This document shows, in pieces, positions 46,613 through 54,910 of a stretch of 64,000 bases of DNA. The notes under the pieces were generated by a model that searched no databases, was not told the DNA's origin, and was given only the letters and a program-made list of their open reading frames with translations. A program made the translations under genes and the position numbers. The stretch is from assembly GCF_014472395.1 (NCBI RefSeq), contig NZ_JACSZW010000004.1, forward strand, positions 124,001-188,000, written 5' to 3'. The stretch is from Pedobacter sp. N36a (GTDB lineage: Bacteria; Bacteroidota; Bacteroidia; Sphingobacteriales; Sphingobacteriaceae). Each line of letters starts with the position of its first letter. Within the stretch, counting starts at the first letter, position 1.

Positions 46613-46804
46613 TTAACGCACTACTTTTTCAGATTTGCTAAATTCCCAGACATTTTTAGCAGACTTCAGATATTCCACTTTATAGCTCTCATCCGGAGGT
46701 AAAGTAAAGTGAAAGATCAAGGTAGTTTCCTTAGGATCATGAGGTATGAAGCCAGGCATTAGCGTATCTGCGACCATTTGAATGTGACTTTCTGAGTGTT
46801 TCAT
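46613..46804 (-). CDS. Possible small protein of 63 residues
   Basis: The frame starts at ATG and encodes MKHSESHIQMVADTLMPG and then an amphipathic mix ending SKSEKVVR, with no signal peptide or membrane segment. A TAGATTTG box (plus-strand 46808-46815) lies only three bases before the ATG, which would give a leaderless message. I do not recognise the family. It could be genuine or a chance frame. Confidence 0.4.
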   Translation of the reverse strand: MKHSESHIQMVADTLMPGFIPHDPKETTLIFHFTLPPDESYKVEYLKSAKNVWEFSKSEKVVR

Positions 46805-46891
46805 TCACAAATCTAAGTATAGAAATCAGCATAGTGTTCATTATCAGTAAAATTTATCTTATTATTGAGAGTCATTTAGCAATGAGTTACA

Positions 46892-47902
46892 ATGAAATCA
46901 AAAATTAGCCTCTTATTGTTCCTGTTGTTAAGTGTAAAAAGCTGGTCGCAGGAAAACCCGCGTTCTACGCAATATATTTTCAATAATTATTTGTTTAATC
47001 CAGCACTCTCAGGCATAGACAACTATACAGATGTGAAATTGGGGTATAGAAATCAATGGAAAGGATTGGAAGGCGCACCGGTTACACAATATGTTTCCAT
47101 TCATGCGCCGATAGGAGAAGATTTTGTGAGGAGTTCTGTGAATTCTTTTTCAGGTAACGGCGACAATCCATTGAGCCGCAGTTATGTCAATTCTTATACT
47201 GCCGCAGAGCCGCACCATGGCATTGGCTTTTATGCGCTAGCGGATAAAGCGGGGCGCATCAGACAAACCAATGTGAATGCGACTTATGCGTACCACCTTG
47301 GCCTGAGTTACGATCTGAATCTGTCTGTAGGTGTTTCAGGCGGATTTGCTTCTACGAGCATTGATGTAAAGCGTGTGAATGTAGAAAACAGCAGTGATCC
47401 TTTGCTCACTGCGGATTACAATAACCGCATCCGTCCTGATGTTGGTTTTGGAGTTTGGCTGTATAGTCCGAGGTTCTTTCTTGGCGGTTCTGCCAAGCAG
47501 CTGTTGGGTTACCGGGTCCCTACAGCGGTAAAGAGCAGCAGCCTTTCCGCTTATCAGACCACCGTATTTTATGGAACGGCGGGTTATAAATTCTTTGTTG
47601 ATGAAGACGTAGCTATGATCCCTTCTGCCCTGCTAAGCTATTGGATTTCTGCTCCGCCAACCTTTGATGCGAGTTTAAAAGTAGCCTATCAGGACAAATT
47701 CTGGGTAGGCGGAAGTTACCGGAACAACGATTCCTTTTCTGCATTGGCCGGTTTAAATATTGGCTCTTTCTTCAACATCAGTTATTCCTATGATGTGACC
47801 ACCTCTGCTTTAAAATCTGTGAACAATGGCACGCATGAAATTGTGCTGGGCATTTTGCTCAATAACAGGTATCAGGCAAAATGCGCTACCAGACAATTCT
47901 AA
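46892..47902 (+). CDS. PorP/SprF family T9SS outer-membrane protein
   Basis: The 336-residue protein has a signal peptide (about 1-19, KSWSQ) followed by the family opening ENPRSTQYIFNNYLFNPALSGID, and beta strands typical of 14-stranded PorP/SprF barrels (VKLGYRNQWKGLEGAPVTQYVS, GIGFYALADKAG, FWVGGSYRNNDSFSALAGLNIG). Family members anchor T9SS type B cargo at the cell surface. It converges with the 1175-residue cargo gene, with 19 bases between stops, and could be its partner, although they are on opposite strands. Confidence 0.9.
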   Translation: MKSKISLLLFLLLSVKSWSQENPRSTQYIFNNYLFNPALSGIDNYTDVKLGYRNQWKGLEGAPVTQYVSIHAPIGEDFVRSSVNSFSGNGDNPLSRSYVNSYTAAEPHHGIGFYALADKAGRIRQTNVNATYAYHLGLSYDLNLSVGVSGGFASTSIDVKRVNVENSSDPLLTADYNNRIRPDVGFGVWLYSPRFFLGGSAKQLLGYRVPTAVKSSSLSAYQTTVFYGTAGYKFFVDEDVAMIPSALLSYWISAPPTFDASLKVAYQDKFWVGGSYRNNDSFSALAGLNIGSFFNISYSYDVTTSALKSVNNGTHEIVLGILLNNRYQAKCATRQF

Positions 47903-47921
47903 TCTATTAACCCGGTATTTT

Positions 47922-50900
47922 TTAACGTAGTAATGTTAAACTGCCACCCAAAGGTTTGCAATCTGCACGAAGGTCGATCACATAATAATATACACCGGCA
48001 GGCAGGTCTTTTCCTCTGAATCTGCCATCAAAAGGTTTGGTGTATTGTCCAAGTGATTCGTAGACCAGCTGTCCGCTTCTGGTGTAGAGCTTGATATCGA
48101 TATTTATCTTTTCCGGCAATCCGGTGATCAGCCAGAAATCATTCATCCCATCTCCATTAGGGGTCATGGTGTTCTTGATGTCCAGGTTATCGTTGGTCAC
48201 TTCCACATTCACTTTTGTGAACTCAGAAACGCAGCTTCCCAGCTTACGGCGCAGAAAGTAATCTGCCGTTTTTGAGGCTTTGAAAATGAATCGCCCGTTG
48301 GTAGATTCCATGATCGGCATGGTATCATCTTCCTTCTGGAAAAGCTGGTAGGTACCTTCTTCAGGCGCAATAACCGAAAGCATAATTTCTGTGGCATAAC
48401 ACACCCGCAAGTCGTTCATGACTGGTGTTGGAATAATAAAGGCTGGATTAGCAACGGTATAAACTTCGCTGATGGCCAATCCGCAGCTGGTCTGGTCTTT
48501 TACCGTCAGTTTATATTTTCCTTCCGGCACGCCAATCAGATCTTGTGTAGATTGCACCAATGCGCCAGCCTCATTGGTCCAGCTGAAAGTATAAGGTGCA
48601 ATCCCGCCATTGATACGGATGCCTTTAACCGCACCGCGTAATAAAGTACAACCATCATCTGTGACCACTCCGCTGGATGGCTCGATGACCAATAAAGGAA
48701 CCAGTACGATTTCATAAGGACCTAAGATCATTTCGCAGCCATTCACGTCATAAGCGAATAGACTATAAGTTCCAGGCTCCAGGTCTTTCAATTCCCGGAT
48801 GGTTCCAGACCTGTCTACACCCGCAATGTCTTTCCATTTGTAACTTACCGGAAGCGGCGAACTGGTCTGGTAATTCAGTGTGATTTTCCCATTGTTTAAT
48901 CCGCAGGTTGCCGGACTAATATTCACTGTAAACTGGTATTGTGTAGGCACAATAGCCGTCACGTTGAAAAACTGCTCTTTTGTACAGGTGGCATTGCTCA
49001 AACTGGCTACCAGGCGGTAGCGGCCTACTTTAAGATTTTCTAAAATTGGAAGGGTGGTTCCAGATGTATAACCTAGCACTTTACCACCTATAGGGTTTCC
49101 TGCCGGATCAAACCATTCGTATTGGTCGGCATTGTAAATCACCACCTGGTTAATGGTTCCATTATCGCGATTACAGGTGGTATTTTTAATGACTCCTTCC
49201 GTGATGGAAAGTGTATTTCTGATTTGGATCTCAAAAAACTTATTTATTGGTGAACACGCACCGGCATCCGTAATAACTAGCTGATACCTCCCGCCTTCCT
49301 GATCTGTTAAATCCAGGGTAGTGATCGATGTATTGATGTACCGATTGCTGATCGCATCAAATTTGTACCAGGCATAAGTTGGTGTACCTGTCGCATCATC
49401 AATAATTAATCCAGTGATCCCGCCATTACTCTGACCGCAGCTGGCGTCTGTAAAGGTGGCATTCCTGGTATTGACTACCGGCATCGGTTTTCTGGCAATA
49501 CTGAACACAGCAGAAGTCTTTACACAGCCTGCTTCATCCCTTGCAATCACATAATAACTGCCTTGCTCAAATGTCTTTTGTCTGCCGAAACCTAATGATA
49601 CACCTGCGTTGTTAAACCATTCATAAGTGACCACTCCTTTTCCACGATCCGCATTTGCGCTAAAGGTAAAATTCGTTTGCCCGCAGTCAGGTGGAGGAAC
49701 GGTAATGATTGCTTCTCCTAGTTTCTGATCTTTAATTTCATAAAGCGGGGCATGTTTGATCACTTTACAGCCATCATTTATTTCCAATTCGTAAAAGCCT
49801 TCTTCCAGGTTCAGAATTTCCTGTGTATTGCCAATTGGAACACGTGAAGCGTCCGGTAAAATTTTGTACCATTGAAAAGTAATCCCGACCCTTGGTTCCA
49901 GTACTTTAATCGAGCCATTTCCCAGACAAGTGACTGGCTCTTCTATTGCTTCATTTGGCAGTAAATCTCCGTTAGCAAATGGCGAAGTTGTGGCATTTAA
50001 CAAACTGGCCGTAGCGGTCACATTCCTGTTAGCTGGCACAGGTGATTGCCACCTGCCGTCTGTCCCTGAACGTACCGTTGCAAAGTATTCTTTCCCTTCA
50101 CAATTCGGACAGTTGTCTGTGTAGAAAAGTTCTATTTCAGCATTTGGCGTTGCTTTTCCAGACACAGAACCTGGTTCTTTTTTTAAGAGCTGAATATAAG
50201 GCTGGAGGATGTTTCTGGTGGGCATGATACCCCCGATCACATTACAGAAAAAACTGTTTCTGGTAATTTTTACGGGTCTGTTGGAGACGGATTCAAAGCC
50301 GTAATCATTGTAGGCAATAAGGTTATCTTCTCCGGGATCACCGCCGCCAAGTGTACCTTCGCCCATACTCTCGACTCTTACCCCGGTACCATTTTTTAGA
50401 TTTTCAGTTCCTGCGGTTCCTGTTCCGATTCTATTTCCGGTAATGATAAAGGAAGCATTGGTGATGGAGATCCCAACGGTTCTATTACCCGAAACCACAT
50501 TTTTCCGCATGGTCAGATTTGAAGCTGTTGCATTCACCTTTACCCCTGCAAGTTCCAATGTGGAAGAAGAAAGAAATAAAGCCAGGCGGGAAAAGTCGAC
50601 CGTCCCGGTATAATCAGTTCCTATTTTATTGTTCACAAGGTTAATTTCAAACCGGTTCGCAGTATTGAATTGATTGACCCTATTGATGACTACGTTGAAC
50701 TGATTCGCAGAGATGACGTTTCCTTCATTGGCATTGTCGCCCCCGACGTTGATCGAACTTTCATCCAGGTTTCCGAGTATCCCCGTTATATTCGTTTTTG
50801 CGGTAACTCCATCATAATGAATACCTATTAAATTAGACTGAATGATGATCGGGCTAACTGGGGTACTGTTATAATAATAGTTGCTCTGCAAAGAAATCCC

Positions 50901-51449
50901 ATTGATGTTCCCACTGATTACATTTCCTTTTCCGGGGGCACCAATTTTGATATTTCCCGCTCTGTAATTGACTACAATTCCTGAACCCTGTCCTTGATTG
51001 ACATTCCTTAAATCGGTAATTTTTGCAAAGTCTTTCAGGTATAAGCCATAAATCTCTACGTCAGTTACAGGGGCAAAATTGGTGTAATTGTTACCGATGG
51101 TCAAACCTGAAAAGGTAGTTCCAGGTACCTCTGGCTCCAGGATTATTTTAGCTCCAGAAACCCCTAATGGTACCCAGCTCTGGGTACTCCCATCGATGAC
51201 CACATTGGAAGGAATTACTGGCAATGCTGTTTTTAATCGGATGGTACGCGCACCGTCATTGGCTGGTGTTCCAGGGATGTTAAACTGGATGATATATGGC
51301 ACCGTTCTATCTGTAGGAATCCCCAGCATAGCTTGTCTTAATGACCCCGGTCCGGCATCCAGAATATTAGTTACCTGAACAGTTTGGGCATTAGCCAGCG
51401 CGAAACAGAAGAGCAATAGCACCAGGACGGCATATTTTGAGTAGCGCAT
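47922..51449 (-). CDS. T9SS type B surface protein with beta-helix and SprB-like repeats (1175 residues)
   Basis: A signal peptide (1-21, ALANAQ) leads a right-handed beta-helix region (about 25-420) with NVISGN-type turns (GNVISGNINGISL, ENLIAYNDYG), as in nitrous-oxide accessory/pectate-lyase folds. From about residue 420 to 1060 come several repeats of 80-110 residues carrying patterns such as 'TCG.NNG.I' and 'Y.W.D' (DASCGQSNGGITGL; SPATCGLNNGKITL; PYTFSW), close to SprB repeats. The C-terminus (about 1085-1175) is a gliding-motility/T9SS type B sorting domain: MTPNGDGMNDFWLITG, LYTRSGQLVYES, and ending SLTLLR. It should be exported by T9SS and held at the surface. Single-gene unit with an upstream hairpin-terminated operon. 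Confidence 0.88.
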   Translation of the reverse strand: MRYSKYAVLVLLLFCFALANAQTVQVTNILDAGPGSLRQAMLGIPTDRTVPYIIQFNIPGTPANDGARTIRLKTALPVIPSNVVIDGSTQSWVPLGVSGAKIILEPEVPGTTFSGLTIGNNYTNFAPVTDVEIYGLYLKDFAKITDLRNVNQGQGSGIVVNYRAGNIKIGAPGKGNVISGNINGISLQSNYYYNSTPVSPIIIQSNLIGIHYDGVTAKTNITGILGNLDESSINVGGDNANEGNVISANQFNVVINRVNQFNTANRFEINLVNNKIGTDYTGTVDFSRLALFLSSSTLELAGVKVNATASNLTMRKNVVSGNRTVGISITNASFIITGNRIGTGTAGTENLKNGTGVRVESMGEGTLGGGDPGEDNLIAYNDYGFESVSNRPVKITRNSFFCNVIGGIMPTRNILQPYIQLLKKEPGSVSGKATPNAEIELFYTDNCPNCEGKEYFATVRSGTDGRWQSPVPANRNVTATASLLNATTSPFANGDLLPNEAIEEPVTCLGNGSIKVLEPRVGITFQWYKILPDASRVPIGNTQEILNLEEGFYELEINDGCKVIKHAPLYEIKDQKLGEAIITVPPPDCGQTNFTFSANADRGKGVVTYEWFNNAGVSLGFGRQKTFEQGSYYVIARDEAGCVKTSAVFSIARKPMPVVNTRNATFTDASCGQSNGGITGLIIDDATGTPTYAWYKFDAISNRYINTSITTLDLTDQEGGRYQLVITDAGACSPINKFFEIQIRNTLSITEGVIKNTTCNRDNGTINQVVIYNADQYEWFDPAGNPIGGKVLGYTSGTTLPILENLKVGRYRLVASLSNATCTKEQFFNVTAIVPTQYQFTVNISPATCGLNNGKITLNYQTSSPLPVSYKWKDIAGVDRSGTIRELKDLEPGTYSLFAYDVNGCEMILGPYEIVLVPLLVIEPSSGVVTDDGCTLLRGAVKGIRINGGIAPYTFSWTNEAGALVQSTQDLIGVPEGKYKLTVKDQTSCGLAISEVYTVANPAFIIPTPVMNDLRVCYATEIMLSVIAPEEGTYQLFQKEDDTMPIMESTNGRFIFKASKTADYFLRRKLGSCVSEFTKVNVEVTNDNLDIKNTMTPNGDGMNDFWLITGLPEKINIDIKLYTRSGQLVYESLGQYTKPFDGRFRGKDLPAGVYYYVIDLRADCKPLGGSLTLLR

Positions 51450-51504
51450 AGTTGAAAAATAAAGACCAATTTACAGTTTTAGAAGATACGTGGTAAATGT
51501 TTTT

Positions 51505-51519
51505 TCAACAAAGTGTTGA
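51505..51519. promoter_or_regulatory. Perfect inverted repeat upstream of the 1175-residue surface protein
   Basis: TCAACA-AAG-TGTTGA forms six-base arms about 56-70 bases upstream of the ATG at 51449. Its position fits an operator, but no matching site was found elsewhere in the window. Confidence 0.35.
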
Positions 51520-51539
51520 TTATGAACTAAAAAGTAAAA

Positions 51540-51594
51540 CCCCCGATGATAAATCCGGTTAAAACGGGCTTTATCAATCGGGGGCTAAACCGGG
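51540..51594 (-). terminator. Terminator of the giant adhesin operon
   Basis: CCCCCGATGATAAA at 51540-51553 pairs with TTTATCAATCGGGGG at 51580-51594 with one bulged base; an inner CCGGTTAAAACGG stem is also possible. On the minus strand it follows the OmpA-family stop by 14 bases and is followed by T-rich sequence. Confidence 0.75.
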
Positions 51595-51608
51595 AATCTA
51601 TGTTTATC

Positions 51609-53618
51609 TTAATCTTCTTTGTTATTAATGGCTTTAAATTCTGTGCGTCTGTTGAGTGCTCTTCCGGCAGGATTGTCTTTTTTATTTGGTAGGAAGTTCG
51701 GGGCAACCGGCATGGTTGAGCCATAGCCTTTGCTGATCATGCGGCTGGCGGGAATTCCTCTGCTGACCAGGTAATCCACACATGATTTGGCCCTTCTATT
51801 ACTCAGGTCGAGGTTATAGGCCTGGGAACCTATCGTATCAGTATGGGCACTCAATTCAATTTCCACCAATGGATTATCAATCATCACATTGTACAGGACT
51901 TCCAGTTCCGCTTTAGAGGCCTCTGTCAGGTCGGCTTTATTAAACTCATAAAGCACATTATTTAAACGGATTGGTTTAGGGCCGTTCGGGATCAGACAAA
52001 TTTCTTCAGTAATCAGGGTATCTTTCTGGGCAAGCTGATCATAGGTATAACGCAGCTTTTTACTGAAATATTTTGCTTTTTCTGCGGTGAGCTGCAACTG
52101 ACGATTGGTATTCAGTTTAAAGTTATACTTCCCATCCGCCCCTGTGGTAAACTTAAATTCCTGCAGGGAATCGGACACCGTTACAATGACATTTTCCAGT
52201 GGTTTTTTGGTCTCACAATCGATGATCTGACCTCTTACATTCAGGAATTCACGCTTCAGGTAAAAGAGTTCCAGGCAGCATAGCGACTCCCTGTCGGAGC
52301 TGATATAACCTTCCACATCATCTCCATCTACGGGTGTAAAGTAAAGGTCGTCTTTAGAAGAATTGAAAGGGTAACCAAGATTACGTGGATCGGACCAGCT
52401 GTCGAAATCACCTTCACTTTCATAGAAATCAAAACCGCCCAGCCCTACTTTCCCATTACTGCTAAATAGTAATTTTTTCGTTTTCACATTGTAATATGGT
52501 GCTTCCTCATCACCGGCAGTATTGATGGTATTTCCCATATTAACGGCCTGACCAAGGGATCCGTCTGGACGAATCGCGCAATACCATAAATCATATTTTC
52601 CGAAACCACCCGGACGATCCGAAGAAAAGATCAGGTATTTTCCATTTCTGCTCACGAAGGGCTGCATGGCATTAAAGCCATTGATGTTTATATTTCCACC
52701 CAGTTCCACCGGATCAGACCATGCGGAACTTTCTGCGGAGGAGTTGCGGGTACTCTGGTAAATTTTTCTGGTGTCTTTGGCAGTCCATACGGTCATGAAC
52801 ATTGTTTTCCCATTTGGGAGAAAGGCCGGTGCTGCAATATCTTTTCCTTTCAGGGTACTTGGAACTTTGCTGATCGTGATCTTTTCTTTCAATGGGTTTC
52901 CGGCAGTTTCATAAATCGCATTAATATATGGGCTTTCTTTTCTGGTCACCTTTGCATTGCTTTTATCATCTGAAAGGACGATACTTTTACTTTTGGTATC
53001 CACAGGCCTGGAGGAAGTAAAGTATAAAATATTACCTCTCAATAAAGGCGCATAATTGGAGCCTTTCTGATTGATATCATTGTTTAACCTGGTTAGGCTA
53101 TACAACCTGGGATGGCTCACTTCAAAGCGTGCAAACTGACAGGAAGCGATGCCTGTTTTTGCGCGTTCCTGATATTCATCCTGTTTTTTATACTTACTTT
53201 GAAAAGTCTGAAAAGCAGTAATGGCCTGATCATAATTCTGGTTCGCTCTTAAGGTTACGCCATACCAGAAGTACGCTAAATTGTATTTAGGATTACTGAA
53301 GCCAAGGGCAATTTCGTACCACTTTTCGGCATCTCTAAAGTTTTTGTACTGTCTTAAAGATTCTGCCAATTGATAGACACAGTATTCATAATCTTCTTTC
53401 TTCGGGTTATCTGGCTGAATCTTGCTAACAAAGCCATAAGGCACTACAAAGCCCGCGGAATCGGAGGAGATCTGTAATGCTTTTTTATAATATTCCGCAG
53501 CAGCATAATATTCTTTATTCTGATAATACACATCTGCAATCCTTTTACTATTGGTTACAAACTGAGCAGAAGCCATACTGGCCAGCAGCATAAAAACGAG
53601 TAATATTCTAAGTTTCAT
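51609..53618 (-). CDS. PorE-like OmpA family protein (TPR, PD40 propeller, CRD, OmpA)
   Basis: 669 residues starting MKLRILLVFMLLASMASAQ, a signal peptide; the in-frame ATG at 53645 is rejected because it would overlap the upstream PorP/SprF gene and hide the signal. Domains in order: TPR-like helices (about 25-160, NKEYYAAAEYYKKAL, DAEKWYEIALGF), a WD40/PD40 beta-propeller (about 175-455, NGKTMFMTVW, NGKYLIFSSDRPGGFGKYDLWY), a carboxypeptidase regulatory-like domain (about 460-530, GQIIDCETKKPLENV) and an OmpA peptidoglycan-binding domain (about 550-665, SAHTDTIGSQAYNLDLSNRRA). This exact order is that of PorE, which links T9SS to peptidoglycan. It is the third gene of the adhesin operon, 11 bases after PorP/SprF. 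Confidence 0.9.
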   Translation of the reverse strand: MKLRILLVFMLLASMASAQFVTNSKRIADVYYQNKEYYAAAEYYKKALQISSDSAGFVVPYGFVSKIQPDNPKKEDYEYCVYQLAESLRQYKNFRDAEKWYEIALGFSNPKYNLAYFWYGVTLRANQNYDQAITAFQTFQSKYKKQDEYQERAKTGIASCQFARFEVSHPRLYSLTRLNNDINQKGSNYAPLLRGNILYFTSSRPVDTKSKSIVLSDDKSNAKVTRKESPYINAIYETAGNPLKEKITISKVPSTLKGKDIAAPAFLPNGKTMFMTVWTAKDTRKIYQSTRNSSAESSAWSDPVELGGNININGFNAMQPFVSRNGKYLIFSSDRPGGFGKYDLWYCAIRPDGSLGQAVNMGNTINTAGDEEAPYYNVKTKKLLFSSNGKVGLGGFDFYESEGDFDSWSDPRNLGYPFNSSKDDLYFTPVDGDDVEGYISSDRESLCCLELFYLKREFLNVRGQIIDCETKKPLENVIVTVSDSLQEFKFTTGADGKYNFKLNTNRQLQLTAEKAKYFSKKLRYTYDQLAQKDTLITEEICLIPNGPKPIRLNNVLYEFNKADLTEASKAELEVLYNVMIDNPLVEIELSAHTDTIGSQAYNLDLSNRRAKSCVDYLVSRGIPASRMISKGYGSTMPVAPNFLPNKKDNPAGRALNRRTEFKAINNKED

Positions 53619-53629
53619 GATAGGTAGGG

Positions 53630-54625
53630 TTATAATCTTGGACAAAAGAAGTTAGGACCAATAATTCCTTTTCTTCTGGTAAAGGAGACCGACAGTTCCA
53701 ATCCTCCCTGGCTTCGGGTGGCCTTATTCAGGCTTGAAGTATTGAAATCATAACTCAATCCAAATACCATATTTTTAATGTTCAGGCCGAAGAAGGCAAT
53801 TGCGGCATCGTCTACCCTATAGTTGGTACCAAACATCAGGTCGGCTTCTGTATTTAACATCACCTTGGCATAGGCACCAAAAGAAGTTTCCCTTGCATTT
53901 CCTTGTCTCATGTATAACGCATTAGGCGTAATATCCAGCATATCGGTTACCCTTACCCTTGCTCCGCCATGTGCCGCATAACGGATGGGCATTTTGACCT
54001 CTGCTCCTAAGAACTTATCGTTAGGTCGGAGGATATGCGCTGCAGTAGCACCACCAAATACATTGACCGTCTGGTCTGGATTTCCATCAAAATACATCAC
54101 CCCTACATTCACATCGGGAACGAGTGAGTTGGTGGCAGCATAGTTTTCATTGATACCAAAATTGGGGTCATAACCAGTTACCGGGTTAAATTGACTGCCC
54201 AATGTGATTTTAGAGGCATCAAAACTTTTGTTGAGGATTCCTGCCTGCACACCGAAGTTGATCATATTCAATCCGGTTTGTCCGAAATGAATCCGGTAAG
54301 CGGCCGACACCAGGGCGTTTAGGTAGTTATAGCCGATATCACCGGCACTCTGATTTAAGACCATGGCTCCGAAAGCTAGATTTTTAACGGGGGCCATATC
54401 AAATGACGCACCCCCGGTTAAAAACGAATTAGAAATCGTCCCCCACTGTTGCTTTGCGTTGATAGACACTCTATAATCTCCATCAGTTACCCCCGTTAGG
54501 GCTGGGTTTAGCCATAAGGGGTTGGCATAATACTGTGAGAAGTGCGGGTCTATCTGTGCGATAACCCTTCCTGTTCCCAAACTTAAAAACGCGCTTACTA
54601 TAATAATTCTAATTAGGTTCTTCAT
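53630..54625 (-). CDS. PorP/SprF family T9SS outer-membrane protein
   Basis: The 331-residue protein has a signal peptide (about 1-23, GRVIAQ), then DPHFSQYYANPLWLNPALTGVTDG, the hallmark N-terminus of PorP/SprF, and beta-barrel strands to the C-terminus (SYDFNTSSLNKATRSQGGLELSVSF). The final extension contains Cys and Arg residues (PNFFCPRL), as often seen in this family. It lies 17 bases downstream of the giant adhesin, the same order as SprB and SprF in Flavobacterium, so it is probably needed to export and hold that adhesin. Confidence 0.93.
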   Translation of the reverse strand: MKNLIRIIIVSAFLSLGTGRVIAQIDPHFSQYYANPLWLNPALTGVTDGDYRVSINAKQQWGTISNSFLTGGASFDMAPVKNLAFGAMVLNQSAGDIGYNYLNALVSAAYRIHFGQTGLNMINFGVQAGILNKSFDASKITLGSQFNPVTGYDPNFGINENYAATNSLVPDVNVGVMYFDGNPDQTVNVFGGATAAHILRPNDKFLGAEVKMPIRYAAHGGARVRVTDMLDITPNALYMRQGNARETSFGAYAKVMLNTEADLMFGTNYRVDDAAIAFFGLNIKNMVFGLSYDFNTSSLNKATRSQGGLELSVSFTRRKGIIGPNFFCPRL

Positions 54626-54642
54626 TACAAATGTGTTTTTAA

Positions 54643-54910
54643 TTATCTCAATAGGGTTATTGTTCCTTTTTTAGTTGTTTTAGTGCCGTCATTCAATTCG
54701 GCTTCAAACTGGTAGACATATACTCCATTCGGCTGTAACTGGCCTTTGTAAGTACCATCCCATCCATTCTGAATGTTGTTGGACTCGAAAAGGAACTGAC
54801 CCCATTGGTTGTACACGCGCAGTCTCATTTTAGCAATTGTATTTCCGTAGACAAACAGGATATCATTTTTACCGTCATTATTTGGTGTGAATGTATTTGG
54901 TATAAAGACC
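54643..54910 (-). other. T9SS type B C-terminal sorting domain of the giant adhesin
   Basis: About 88 residues from IPNTFTPNNDGKNDIL through GTYKGQLQPNGVYVYQFEAEL to the final LLR match the gliding-motility C-terminal (CHU_C/TIGR04131) domain. The 1175-residue protein ends in a related but clearly different copy. Confidence 0.85.
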
